From the NCBI GenBank assembly GCA_902490445.1, contig CABUDZ010000025.1, positions 1-23,475 on the forward strand: a stretch of 23,475 nucleotides of DNA, written 5' to 3'. Below the pieces are notes generated by a model that was given only the letters and a program-made list of their open reading frames with translations, searched no databases and was not told where the DNA came from. Positions 14,152-21,466 of this stretch are shown one piece after another. Source of the DNA: an uncultured Collinsella sp. Its GTDB lineage: Bacteria > Actinomycetota > Coriobacteriia > Coriobacteriales > Coriobacteriaceae. Numbering within the stretch: position 1 is the first letter of the stretch; every line of letters starts with the position of its first letter. A program made the position numbers and the translations under genes.

Positions 14152-14889
14152 ATGGAAACGGTTAGCGGCAATCTTGCCTCCGCGCTCAGGATCGAGTCGG
14201 GCATTACCGCGATTATCGGCAGTGGCGGCAAGTCGACGCTGCTGAAGACGCTGGGTCTCGAGCTCATGCGCGCTGGCGGCCGCGTGCTCCTCTGTACCAC
14301 CACGCACATGTTTCCCGTCGCCGGCGTGTCATGGGATGGGTCGAGCCGTCGCCTGGACGCCGCGCCTTGGAAGCCGGGGACCCTACATGTTCCCGGCTGC
14401 ACCTGCGAGGCATGCGCGGGACTTGTCCGCGGAAGTATCTGCCAGGCGGGTGTTTTGAACCCGGAGACAGGCAAGCTCTGCGCCCCCGCCGAGCCGCTCA
14501 ACGAGCTGGCGCAGCGCTTTGACTATGTGTTGGCCGAGGCAGATGGCAGCAAGCGACTCCCGCTCAAGGCGCATGCCGCCTGGGAGCCGGTAATTCCCGC
14601 CGCCACGGCAAACGTTGTCTGGGTCGTCGGCGCCTCAGGGCTGGGCAAGCCCGTCGCCAAGGTTGTCCACCGCCCCGAGCTCTTCTGCGAGCGCTGCGGC
14701 TGCGAGCCCACCGACGCTGCCACCCCAGAGCGCGTCGCCATGGTGCTCAATGCCGAGCTGCAGATGCTGAACCTCGACAATGCCCGCATCATGCTCAACC
14801 AAGTCGACACGCTTGCCGATCCAACGATGGCAGATTGCTTCGAGGCAGCCCTCGGCCGCCCCCTCATCGCCACCAGCCTCCAGGGGTAG
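14152..14889 (+). CDS. yqeC: YqeC-family selenium-dependent hydroxylase accessory protein
   Basis: YqeC is a second marker of selenium-dependent molybdenum hydroxylases and is a predicted nucleotide-binding protein. The 245-residue product shows a P-loop-like IIGSGGKSTLL (GSGGKST at 23-29), the TTTHM motif at 49-53 and LAEADGSKRLPLKAH at about 127-141, all typical of the family. A Cys-rich insertion (CTCEACAG and later CERCGCE) may bind a metal. It is the only plus-strand gene in the catabolic block and converges on the hydantoinase gene. Its last codons and stop lie inside an inverted-repeat nest, which may have trimmed or supplied the C-terminus. Confidence 0.88.
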   Translation: METVSGNLASALRIESGITAIIGSGGKSTLLKTLGLELMRAGGRVLLCTTTHMFPVAGVSWDGSSRRLDAAPWKPGTLHVPGCTCEACAGLVRGSICQAGVLNPETGKLCAPAEPLNELAQRFDYVLAEADGSKRLPLKAHAAWEPVIPAATANVVWVVGASGLGKPVAKVVHRPELFCERCGCEPTDAATPERVAMVLNAELQMLNLDNARIMLNQVDTLADPTMADCFEAALGRPLIATSLQG

Positions 14890-14955
14890 CAAATTTGGGA
14901 CGGGGCTCTTTTTGCTACCCCGTCCCAAAAAATCATCTCCCAAATTAGCTACCCC
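14883..14955. repeat. Nested competing inverted repeats between yqeC and hydantoinase genes
   Basis: Three overlapping pairings are possible. 14883-14893 pairs with 14911-14921 (11 bp, GGGGTAGCAAA). 14894-14905 pairs with 14918-14929 (12 bp, TTTGGGACGGGG). 14883-14900 pairs with 14938-14955 (17 of 18). The unit GGGGTAGC(A/T)AA occurs once on the plus strand and twice on the minus strand. It sits between convergent genes and could act as a bidirectional terminator, although U runs follow poorly. Confidence 0.75.
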
Positions 14956-14968
14956 GGCGGTCTTCCCG

Positions 14969-16336
14969 TTAGCGGGGCACGTAGCGGCCGGGTTGGGCTC
15001 CGGTGGGCTCGCCGTCGCGCGCAGCCAGCACGCCGTTCACAAACACGGCCTTGGCGCGGCCGTGCGCTTCAAAGCCCTCGAGCGGCGTATAGTCCACAGC
15101 CTGATGCTGCGTCGCGGCGCTGATCGTCCAACGCGCGCACGAATCCCACACGCACACGTCGGCATCGGCGCCCTCGGCAAGACAGCCCTTGCGCGGATAC
15201 ATGCCAAAAACGCGCGCCGGATTCTCGCTCATCAAGCGGCACAGATCCTCGGGACCCAGCTGTCCCTCAAAGCTCGTAGCGATCGCGACGGGGCGATGCT
15301 CCACGCCGGGCCCGCCGTTGGGAATCGCGCGGAAGTCGTCGCGCCCGCGGTCCTTTTGCCCGTGCAGGTTAAAGCTGCAGTGGTCGGTGGCGATAGTATC
15401 GATCTCGCCGGCCACAAGCGCCTCGCGCAGGGCTGCACGGTCGCCGGCATGGCGCAGCGGCGGGCTCATCACATACTTGGCGCCCGCAAAGCCGTCCTCG
15501 CCCTGCTCCAGATAGCAGGTGTCGTCGAGCATCAGATACTGAGGGCATGTCTCGACATAGATGTTCTTCTGCCCGCGCGCTTTGGCAGCGCGAATGGCCT
15601 CGAGCCCCAGCTTGGTCGAAAGGTGCACCACGTTGACCGGAGCGTCCCCGGCCAAGTGCGCCAGATACAGCAGGCGGCTCACGGCCTCGGCCTCACACAC
15701 GTCCGGACGGCTGAGCGCATGGCCCTCGGGCCCGTGGATACCCTGCTCAAACACGCGCTTCTGCAGCGCGTTGACCAACGTGCCGTTCTCGCAATGCACG
15801 CACAGGATACCGCCCACGCGCTTGAGCTCCTCCAGCACCTCGAGCGTCTCGGCATCGTCCAGGCGCAGATGGTCGTAGGCAAAGTAGGTCTTAAACGACG
15901 ACACGCCCGCCTCGCGCATGGCCGAAAGATCGGCGCGGTTGCGCTCATTCCACTCGGCAAGCGCCATATGGAAGGCATAGTTGGCGGTGCAGGTGCCGTC
16001 GGCGCGATGACGCCACTCGACCAAGGCATCGGGCATGGTCACGCCGCGATCGGCCGTCGCGTAGTCCACAATGGTCGTCGTGCCGCCGCAGGCAGCCGCG
16101 CGCGTGCCGGTCTCAAAGCTATCGGCTGTCCAATCCATGCCGGTCCAGCACTGCATGTGCGTGTGCCCATCGATAAAGCCCGGGAACACCCAGCAGCCCG
16201 CAGCATCCTCGACGGTATCGCCCTCGGCCGGCTCAATCGCCGCGGCAATCCGCACGATCTTATCGCCATCCATGGCAAGATCGGCGCGGCGAAGCCCCTG
16301 GGGCGTCACGAGTGCGCCGTTTTTGATGATGATCAT
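14969..16336 (-). CDS. Dihydropyrimidinase/hydantoinase-family amidohydrolase (HyuA/YgeZ-like)
   Basis: These cyclic amidohydrolases open dihydropyrimidine, hydantoin or related imide rings. The 455-residue protein has the binuclear metal set of the family: His58 and His60 (DGHTHM), the carboxylated-Lys position Lys149 (SSFKTYFAY), His181 (CVHCEN), His238 (VVHLST) and Asp318 (IATDHCSF). A C-terminal beta-sandwich end with GADADVCVWD is present. Its ribosome site is formed by the mocA stop (TAAGGAG), nine bases between genes, so it is coupled to mocA. Within anaerobic purine loci this family is thought to act on a ring intermediate; the exact substrate here is unknown. Confidence 0.93.
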   Translation of the reverse strand: MIIIKNGALVTPQGLRRADLAMDGDKIVRIAAAIEPAEGDTVEDAAGCWVFPGFIDGHTHMQCWTGMDWTADSFETGTRAAACGGTTTIVDYATADRGVTMPDALVEWRHRADGTCTANYAFHMALAEWNERNRADLSAMREAGVSSFKTYFAYDHLRLDDAETLEVLEELKRVGGILCVHCENGTLVNALQKRVFEQGIHGPEGHALSRPDVCEAEAVSRLLYLAHLAGDAPVNVVHLSTKLGLEAIRAAKARGQKNIYVETCPQYLMLDDTCYLEQGEDGFAGAKYVMSPPLRHAGDRAALREALVAGEIDTIATDHCSFNLHGQKDRGRDDFRAIPNGGPGVEHRPVAIATSFEGQLGPEDLCRLMSENPARVFGMYPRKGCLAEGADADVCVWDSCARWTISAATQHQAVDYTPLEGFEAHGRAKAVFVNGVLAARDGEPTGAQPGRYVPR

Positions 16337-16345
16337 AATTGCTCC

Positions 16346-16960
16346 TTATTGATTGATGCAGTTGGCCACGCGATCAAAATACGAGCAGGCGGCGATATGC
16401 TCCGTTATGCGTCGCTGTCCCTTGACGGTATCGACGTCCCACAGCTCGTAGGCACGCGCCTCGACCAGCACCACGTCGGTACGGTCCTTGAGGATCGAAC
16501 CGCCGCCGTCCTTACCCTCAAGACACATAAGTGCATCGAACAGTTCCGCCGGAAAGAGCACCGGGCTCGAAGGCTCACCGTTGCACGCAAGACGCACCGG
16601 ATGCTTGCGGCCACGCTCGTCAAATGCACGAACCATAGCCTCAAAAGAATCCGAACTCACGAGCGGCTGGTCGCCCGGCAAAAAGAGGCAACCTTTCCAG
16701 TTACGTTCGACTCCCCACGAAAGGCCCGCACGGACGCTTTCGCTGCGCAGCTCGCCATCGTGCAGCACGCACGGGCAATGCTTGTCATCACAAATCTGAG
16801 CGACCTCGGGCCAACGCGTCGAAACCACAACGTCAAAGCCCCGGGGAACCGAATCAATGGTCCGGGCAATCAGCGGCTCGCCATAGATATCGGCGAGCAT
16901 CTTGTTAGAGCCAAATCGCTTGCCCTCGCCCGAAGCCATAATGACGCAACCAAGTTTCAT
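16346..16960 (-). CDS. MocA/YgfJ-family molybdenum cofactor nucleotidyltransferase
   Basis: The family transfers a nucleotide to molybdopterin cofactor (cytidylyltransferase MocA) and includes the YgfJ accessory proteins of molybdenum hydroxylases. The 204-residue protein has the nucleotide-binding start VIMASGEGKRFGSNK (residues 7-20) and FLPGDQPLVSS (GDQP near 96-99), both diagnostic. I chose the ATG at 16958-16960 because GGGGAGGT lies just upstream; an open frame extends 17 codons further without a ribosome site. It precedes the hydantoinase gene on the same transcript and lies 88 bases after the ygeW terminator. Confidence 0.9.
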   Translation of the reverse strand: MKLGCVIMASGEGKRFGSNKMLADIYGEPLIARTIDSVPRGFDVVVSTRWPEVAQICDDKHCPCVLHDGELRSESVRAGLSWGVERNWKGCLFLPGDQPLVSSDSFEAMVRAFDERGRKHPVRLACNGEPSSPVLFPAELFDALMCLEGKDGGGSILKDRTDVVLVEARAYELWDVDTVKGQRRITEHIAACSYFDRVANCINQ

Positions 16961-17048
16961 GGCGATACCTCCCCTGAAACCATCGTACCCATAACTCGCG
17001 TCGCGGGGCATCTACATCGAAAGCGCTTATCCCGCACGCCCACGATGC

Positions 17049-17088
17049 AAAAAGGGGCACCCCGCCGGTTGGCAGAGCGCCCCCTTTA
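17049..17088 (-). terminator. Rho-independent terminator after ygeW
   Basis: On the minus strand AAAGGGGGCGC pairs with GTGCCCCTTT around a GC-rich loop and is followed by a T5 run. It starts 22 bases after the ygeW stop and separates the ygeX-ygeY-ygeW unit from mocA-hydantoinase. Confidence 0.8.
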
Positions 17089-17110
17089 CATGGCTTACCT
17101 CAACCCAGCT

Positions 17111-18313
17111 TTAGGCCTGGAACCAACGGGCGGTGTTGCGCTCGTCGAGGGCCTTGAGGGTAGCGGCGGGATCGGCAACCTTCTGCAGGAACATCATGGC
17201 TGCGATGGCGTACGGCTTGTAGCTGGCCTCCTTGTACATGCCCACGCGGTGCATGTCGAAGACGTCGGCGTTGACCTCGCCGTGCTCGCAAGAGACACCG
17301 GAGATGTCGGCAGGCAGCGGATGCATAAAGATGGTGTCCTGGCCGTTGGCGGTCTTCTCCATGAGCTCGGTCGTGGAGCACCAATCCTGATGCGTGGCGT
17401 TCTGAGCGAGCAGCTCCTTCTCGAGTGCAGCGATGCCGGCGTCGTCGCCCTCGGCGTACAGGTTGGTGCGCTTCTCCATGGCGGCAAACGGAGCCCAGCT
17501 CTTCGGGATCACGATGTCGGCGCCCTCGAAGGCCTCGGCCATGGTGTTGACCTGCTTAAAGGTGGTGCCGGACTCGGCGGCATAACCCTTGGCGCGCTCG
17601 ACGACCTCGGGCATGAGGTCGTAGCCCTCGGGGTGGGCCAAGGTGACGTCCATGCCAAAACGGGGCAGCAGGCTGATCAGCGACTGCGGGCAGGACAGCG
17701 GCTTGCCGTAAGAGGGCGAGTAGGCCCAGGTGACGGCAACCTTCTTGCCCTTGAGGTTCTCAAGACCGCCAAACTCGTTGATGAGGTAGAGCATGTCGGC
17801 AGAGGACTGCGTGGGGTGATCGGAGTCGGACTGCAGGGAGATGAGCGTGGGACGGTGATCCAGAACGCCGTCCTCGTAGGCCTGCTGGACAGACTCGGAG
17901 ACCTCGGCCATGTAGGCGTCGCCCTTGCCGATGTACATGTCGTCACGGATGCCGATGACGTCGGCCATGAAGGAGATCATGGTAGCGGTCTCGCGGACGG
18001 TCTCGCCGTGAGCGATCTGGGACTTCTTCTCGTCCAGGTCCTGCAGCTCAAGACCGAGCAGGTTGGCTGCCTTAGAGAAGGAGAAGCGCGTACGGGTGGA
18101 GTTGTCACGGAACAGGGAGACGGCCAGACCCGAATCGAAGATCTTGGACGAAACGTTGTTCTCGCGCAGCTCGCGCAGGGCGTCGGCGACGATGTAGAGC
18201 GCCTTGAGCTCATCGGTGGTCTTATCCCAGGTGTGCAGGAAGTCGCTGCCGTACATGCCCTTAAAATCGAGGCCGTTCAGCTGCTCGACGAGCTCGGTAA
18301 ACTTGGCGTCCAT
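17111..18313 (-). CDS. ygeW: YgeW-family knotted carbamoyltransferase
   Basis: YgeW belongs to the aspartate/ornithine carbamoyltransferase superfamily, but its acceptor substrate is not firmly known; it is conserved in gut purine/urate-degrading loci. The 400-residue protein has the carbamoyl-phosphate motif LFRDNSTRTRFSF (STRTR at 72-76), SDHPTQSSADM (HPTQ at 166-169) and the long variant HPLPADISGVSCEHGEV (331 onward). I chose the ATG at 18311-18313 with GGAAAGGA seven bases upstream. The open frame continues 62 codons further upstream with no conserved sequence. A terminator follows, and ygeY lies 201 bases upstream. Confidence 0.94.
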   Translation of the reverse strand: MDAKFTELVEQLNGLDFKGMYGSDFLHTWDKTTDELKALYIVADALRELRENNVSSKIFDSGLAVSLFRDNSTRTRFSFSKAANLLGLELQDLDEKKSQIAHGETVRETATMISFMADVIGIRDDMYIGKGDAYMAEVSESVQQAYEDGVLDHRPTLISLQSDSDHPTQSSADMLYLINEFGGLENLKGKKVAVTWAYSPSYGKPLSCPQSLISLLPRFGMDVTLAHPEGYDLMPEVVERAKGYAAESGTTFKQVNTMAEAFEGADIVIPKSWAPFAAMEKRTNLYAEGDDAGIAALEKELLAQNATHQDWCSTTELMEKTANGQDTIFMHPLPADISGVSCEHGEVNADVFDMHRVGMYKEASYKPYAIAAMMFLQKVADPAATLKALDERNTARWFQA

Positions 18314-18357
18314 GTAAATATCCTTTCCAAAGATGAAACGATTGCAATGAGTAGATG

Positions 18358-18395
18358 TGCTCCGGCATGCGCGTGTGGCTAGAACATGCAGAGCA
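18358..18395 (-). other. Imperfect leader hairpin before ygeW
   Basis: TGCTC and GCATG (18358-18369) can pair with CATGC and GAGCA (18385-18395), ten pairs with a small internal loop. It lies 45-82 bases upstream of the ygeW start and may affect its translation or mRNA stability. Confidence 0.4.
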
Positions 18396-18467
18396 CTATG
18401 ACGAGGACCCGCTACCGTTGAGGAAGCATGGGAGATAACGACCGCGGGCCCCAAGTCAACAAGGGGT

Positions 18468-18492
18468 GCCGGGGACACGAGCTGTCCCCGGC
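18468..18492 (-). other. Strong hairpin in ygeY-ygeW spacer
   Basis: GCCGGGGACA pairs perfectly with TGTCCCCGGC around a five-base loop. It is followed on the minus strand by a C-rich rather than U-rich stretch, so it may be an mRNA 3'-end stabiliser, a weak terminator, or an intergenic palindrome repeat. Confidence 0.65.
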
Positions 18493-18493
18493 T

Positions 18494-18530
18494 CAACAAG
18501 ATCGAGGAATGGGACTAATCGATCTTGTTG
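18494..18530 (-). other. 12-bp inverted repeat spanning the ygeY stop
   Basis: CAACAAGATCGA (18494-18505) and TCGATCTTGTTG (18519-18530) are perfect arms with a 13-base loop that contains the ygeY stop codon. With the adjacent hairpin at 18468-18492 it makes a tandem two-hairpin 3' structure. Confidence 0.6.
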
Positions 18531-19900
18531 TTGGTCAGACCGGCGCGGAACACGGTGGCGTCGCCATCGGCCTGGCTCGGATCGTAGAGGTTCAGGGCAG
18601 CCACATACATGGCGGCAGCGGTGACCAGGTCGTCCTTGTAGGTGACCTCGTTGGGAGCGTGAGCCTGAGACTCGGCACCCGGGCCGAAGCCGACGCAGGG
18701 GATGCCATAGCGGCCCTGGATGGAAACGCAGTTCGTGGAGAAGGTCCACTTGTCGCACAGCGGGCGACCGGTGCGCTTGTCCATGCTGGGCTCGCAGCCG
18801 ATGCGCTCGTCACCGAACATGGCCTTGTGGGCGTCGACGAGGGCCTTGACGTGCGGAGCGGTCTCCTTGTTGATCCACGTGGGGAAGTAAGCCTCGGTCT
18901 CGTAGACCTCGCCGGTCCAGGACGGACGATCGTACATGTACATGGAGACCTTCACGTCGTCGCCGTACTTCTTGGCGGCCGGCAGGTTACGGATCTCGTC
19001 CAGGCAGGACTCCCAGGTCTCACCGGCGGTCATGCGACGGTCGATGGAGATGGCGCAGGAGTCAGCGACAGCGCAGCGGCTGGGGCTGGTGTAGAAGATC
19101 TGGCTGACGGTGCAGGTGCCGCGGCCCAGGAAGCGGGCGTCCTCGAAGTGCTCGGGGTTGTACTTGGGGTCGAGCATCTTGACAAGGCCCTTGATGTCGG
19201 TCGACTCGTCGCAGCCGTTGTTGTTGAGGGCGCGGACGTCGGCGATGATGTCGGCCATCTTGTAGATGGCGTTGTCACCGCGGTCGGGAGCGGAGCCGTG
19301 GCAGGAGGTGCCGTGAACGTCGACGCGGATCTCCATGCGGCCGCGGTGACCGCGATAGATGCCGCCGTCGGTGGGCTCGGTGGAAATGACGAACTCGGGC
19401 TTAATGCCGTCCTTGTTGTAGATGTACTGCCAGCACATGCCGTCGCAGTCCTCTTCCTGGACGGTGCCGACGACCATGATCTTGTAGCCCTCGGGGATGA
19501 GGCCCATGTCCTTCATCATCTTGGCAGCATAGGTAGCAGAAGCCATGCCGCCCTCCTGGTCAGAGCCGCCGCGGCCGTAGATGATCTCGTCGGTCTCGTA
19601 GCCCTCATAGGGATCGGCGTCCCAGTTCTCGATGTTGCCGATGCCGACGGTGTCGATGTGGGAGTCGATGGCGATGATCTTGTCGCCCTCGCCCATAAAG
19701 CCCATAACGTTGCCCAGGCCGTCGACCTTGACCTCGTCATAGCCAAGGCTCTCCATCTCGGCCTTGATGCAAGCGACAACCTCACCCTCCTCGCAAGACT
19801 CAGAGGGGTGGGAGATCATAGCGCGCAGGAAGCGAGTCATATCAGCACGATGGGACTCAGCAGCAGCCTTGATAGCGTCGAAATCGAGTTCTTTAGCCAT
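18515..19900 (-). CDS. ygeY: YgeY-family M20 metallohydrolase
   Basis: YgeY belongs to the ArgE/DapE/M20 zinc hydrolases that cleave amide or carbamoyl bonds; in purine loci it is thought to process a ring-opened intermediate, its exact substrate being open. The 461-residue protein shows His81 and Asp83 (DSHIDTV), Asp114 (RGGSDQEGG), Glu149-Glu150 (VQEED), Glu175 (STEPTD) and His414 (QAHAPNE), a complete two-metal set. The dimerisation lid with HGTSCHGSAPDRGDNAIYKM is intact. AAAGG lies about ten bases before the ATG. It follows ygeX by 74 bases. Confidence 0.93.
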   Translation of the reverse strand: MAKELDFDAIKAAAESHRADMTRFLRAMISHPSESCEEGEVVACIKAEMESLGYDEVKVDGLGNVMGFMGEGDKIIAIDSHIDTVGIGNIENWDADPYEGYETDEIIYGRGGSDQEGGMASATYAAKMMKDMGLIPEGYKIMVVGTVQEEDCDGMCWQYIYNKDGIKPEFVISTEPTDGGIYRGHRGRMEIRVDVHGTSCHGSAPDRGDNAIYKMADIIADVRALNNNGCDESTDIKGLVKMLDPKYNPEHFEDARFLGRGTCTVSQIFYTSPSRCAVADSCAISIDRRMTAGETWESCLDEIRNLPAAKKYGDDVKVSMYMYDRPSWTGEVYETEAYFPTWINKETAPHVKALVDAHKAMFGDERIGCEPSMDKRTGRPLCDKWTFSTNCVSIQGRYGIPCVGFGPGAESQAHAPNEVTYKDDLVTAAAMYVAALNLYDPSQADGDATVFRAGLTNNKID

Positions 19901-19940
19901 TGTTCATAACCTTTCAAACGAAGGAATCTACCTGTGAGGT

Positions 19941-19967
19941 GGCGGAGCGATACCTATTTACTCCGCC
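19941..19967 (-). other. Hairpin in ygeX-ygeY spacer
   Basis: GGCGGAG (19941-19947) pairs with CTCCGCC (19961-19967) just after the ygeX stop. No U run follows on the minus strand, so co-transcription with ygeY is still expected; the hairpin may set relative mRNA stability. Confidence 0.55.
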
Positions 19968-19974
19968 CCAACGA

Positions 19975-21189
19975 TTAGCAAGTGGGATATTCGCCTTCCC
20001 AAACAATTCGACGATACTGGTCGGGGTCCGTGTCACCTTCCGTGGAGAAGCAGAGCACGGAGCTCGTCTTGTCCAGGCCGATGAGTTCCTTGAGCTCGGC
20101 GTACTCGGGATCGAGCATGAGAGTCTCGACCAGACCGGTGGTCACAGCGCCGGACTCGCCAGAGATGACGCGCGGGTCGCCCTTCTCGGGAGCGCCCAGG
20201 GTGCGCATGCCGCGAGCGGTGACCCAGTCGGGGCAGGACACGAAGGCGGTGGTGTGGTTGCGCAGGATATCCCAGCCCAGAATGTTGGGCTCGCCGCAGC
20301 ACAGGCCGGCCATGATGGAGGGCATGTCGCCGTCCACGATGCGCGGGTCGCCGTCGCCGGCGGCAGCGCCCTTGTACAGGCAGGCGGCAGGCGCGCACTC
20401 GACCACGACGAAGGTGGGCGGGTTATCGGGATACAGGTTGGTGAAGTAGCCCACCACGGCGCCGGCGAGCGAACCCACGCCAGCCTGGACAAACACGTGC
20501 GTCGGGCGGTTGATGGCCATCTCGCGCAGCTGCTCGGCAGCCTCGGAAGCCATGGTGCCGTAGCCCTCCATGATCCAGGACGGGATCTTCTCGTAGCCCT
20601 CCCAGGCGGTGTCCTGAACGATGACGCCGCGCTCGCAGGCATCGGCCTCGGCGGCGGCCATGCGCACGCACTCGTCGTAGTTGACCTCTTCGATGGTCAC
20701 CGTGGCGCCCTCGGCGGCGATGTTATCAAAGCGGGGCTTGGTGGAACCCTTGGGCATGTGCACGACGGCCTTCTGGCCCAGCTTGTTGGCAGCCCATGCC
20801 ACGCCGCGGCCATGGTTGCCGTCGGTGGCGGTAAAGAAGGTAGCCTGGCCAAAGTCCTTGGCAAGCTGATCGGAGGTCAGGTAATCGAAGGTGCACTCGG
20901 CAACGTCCTTGCCGGTCTCGTCGGCAATGTAGTTGGCCATGGCAAACGAACCGCCCAGGACCTTAAAGGCGTTGAGGCCAAAGCGATAGCTCTCGTCCTT
21001 AACGCACAGGTTGGACAGGCCCAGGCGCGCGGCCTGGCCATCCAGGCGGGCAAGCGGAGTGACGGTGTACTGGGGGAACGACTGGTGGAAGGCGCGGGCC
21101 TTCTTCACGTGGTCGAGGCTCATGATTCCCAAGTGCTTGTCATCGCTCTTGGGCATCGTGTTGCCCGCCCACTGGATCTTATCGGCCAT
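19975..21189 (-). CDS. ygeX: Diaminopropionate ammonia-lyase (YgeX)
   Basis: This PLP enzyme converts 2,3-diaminopropionate to pyruvate and ammonia and is the best-defined step of the locus. The 404-residue protein has the PLP lysine Lys76 in LNAFKVLGG, Asp123 in TATDGNHGRGVAW and Asp193 in VQDTAWEGYE, matching the catalytic Lys77, Asp120 and Asp189 region of E. coli YgeX. The phosphate-binding loop is QAGVGSLAGAVV (about 235-246). AAGGAG lies eight bases before the ATG. It is first in a ygeX-ygeY-ygeW unit, divergent from a PAS-HTH regulator. Confidence 0.96.
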   Translation of the reverse strand: MADKIQWAGNTMPKSDDKHLGIMSLDHVKKARAFHQSFPQYTVTPLARLDGQAARLGLSNLCVKDESYRFGLNAFKVLGGSFAMANYIADETGKDVAECTFDYLTSDQLAKDFGQATFFTATDGNHGRGVAWAANKLGQKAVVHMPKGSTKPRFDNIAAEGATVTIEEVNYDECVRMAAAEADACERGVIVQDTAWEGYEKIPSWIMEGYGTMASEAAEQLREMAINRPTHVFVQAGVGSLAGAVVGYFTNLYPDNPPTFVVVECAPAACLYKGAAAGDGDPRIVDGDMPSIMAGLCCGEPNILGWDILRNHTTAFVSCPDWVTARGMRTLGAPEKGDPRVISGESGAVTTGLVETLMLDPEYAELKELIGLDKTSSVLCFSTEGDTDPDQYRRIVWEGEYPTC

Positions 21190-21235
21190 ACGGTGAACTC
21201 CTTAAGTTCTCTCTTGCCGGCCCCCGCATACGCGT

Positions 21236-21264
21236 TTCAGCCCGATCCCATTCACACGGCTGAA
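21236..21264 (-). other. Leader hairpin upstream of ygeX
   Basis: TTCAGCC (21236-21242) pairs with GGCTGAA (21258-21264) around a 15-base loop in the presumed ygeX 5' leader. It may influence translation; no riboswitch family was recognised. Confidence 0.45.
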
Positions 21265-21281
21265 CTTTTATGTGGATGCCA

Positions 21282-21296
21282 AACAAAAAGTTTGTT
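21282..21296. promoter_or_regulatory. Operator candidate 1 (AACAAA-N3-TTTGTT)
   Basis: AACAAA and TTTGTT flank AAG. The same arms recur at 21333-21347 with a TTG centre. This copy would lie just downstream of the predicted ygeX transcription start, a typical repressor position. Confidence 0.6.
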
Positions 21297-21307
21297 AGCA
21301 CTGTTCT

Positions 21308-21337
21308 ATCACACTTTTTGATTGGTAAACCTAACAA
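21308..21337 (-). promoter_or_regulatory. Candidate ygeX promoter
   Basis: On the minus strand TTGTTA (21337-21332, four of six -35 matches) and TGTGAT (21313-21308, four of six -10 matches) are separated by 18 bases. The -35 overlaps operator candidate 2. Each hexamer alone is weak. Confidence 0.35.
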
Positions 21338-21347
21338 ATTGTTTGTT
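21333..21347. promoter_or_regulatory. Operator candidate 2 (AACAAA-N3-TTTGTT)
   Basis: Same arms as candidate 1 with centre TTG. Centre-to-centre distance is 51 bp, close to five helical turns, so a dimeric regulator could bind both on one face of the DNA. It overlaps the possible ygeX -35 and lies 120 bases upstream of the regulator gene. Confidence 0.6.
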
Positions 21348-21466
21348 GCCGTAATCGGTACCTTTTCGCCGCCGAACGGTCACATAACACAGCGACGCTT
21401 TCGTTATTTGCGAACAAGTGGGGTTTATGGCACAGTGAGCCCAAACTAATTTTTAGGAAGGCACCC

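Noticed and set aside
14780..18382. 1200-residue plus-strand open frame
   Set aside because: It runs antisense across ygeW, mocA and the hydantoinase gene, whose families are clear. It has no recognisable domains; long antisense frames are expected at this GC content.
17111..18499. 462-residue form of YgeW with an N-terminal extension
   Set aside because: The extra 62 residues are non-conserved and cover the hairpin-rich spacer; the ATG at 18313 has a strong ribosome site and gives the family length.
18428..21321. Two long plus-strand open frames (493 and 473 residues)
   Set aside because: They are antisense to ygeY and ygeX, which carry complete catalytic motifs.
21430..21446. Possible sigma-54 promoter (TGGCAC) before the regulator gene
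   Set aside because: The partner TTGC element at the proper spacing is missing.
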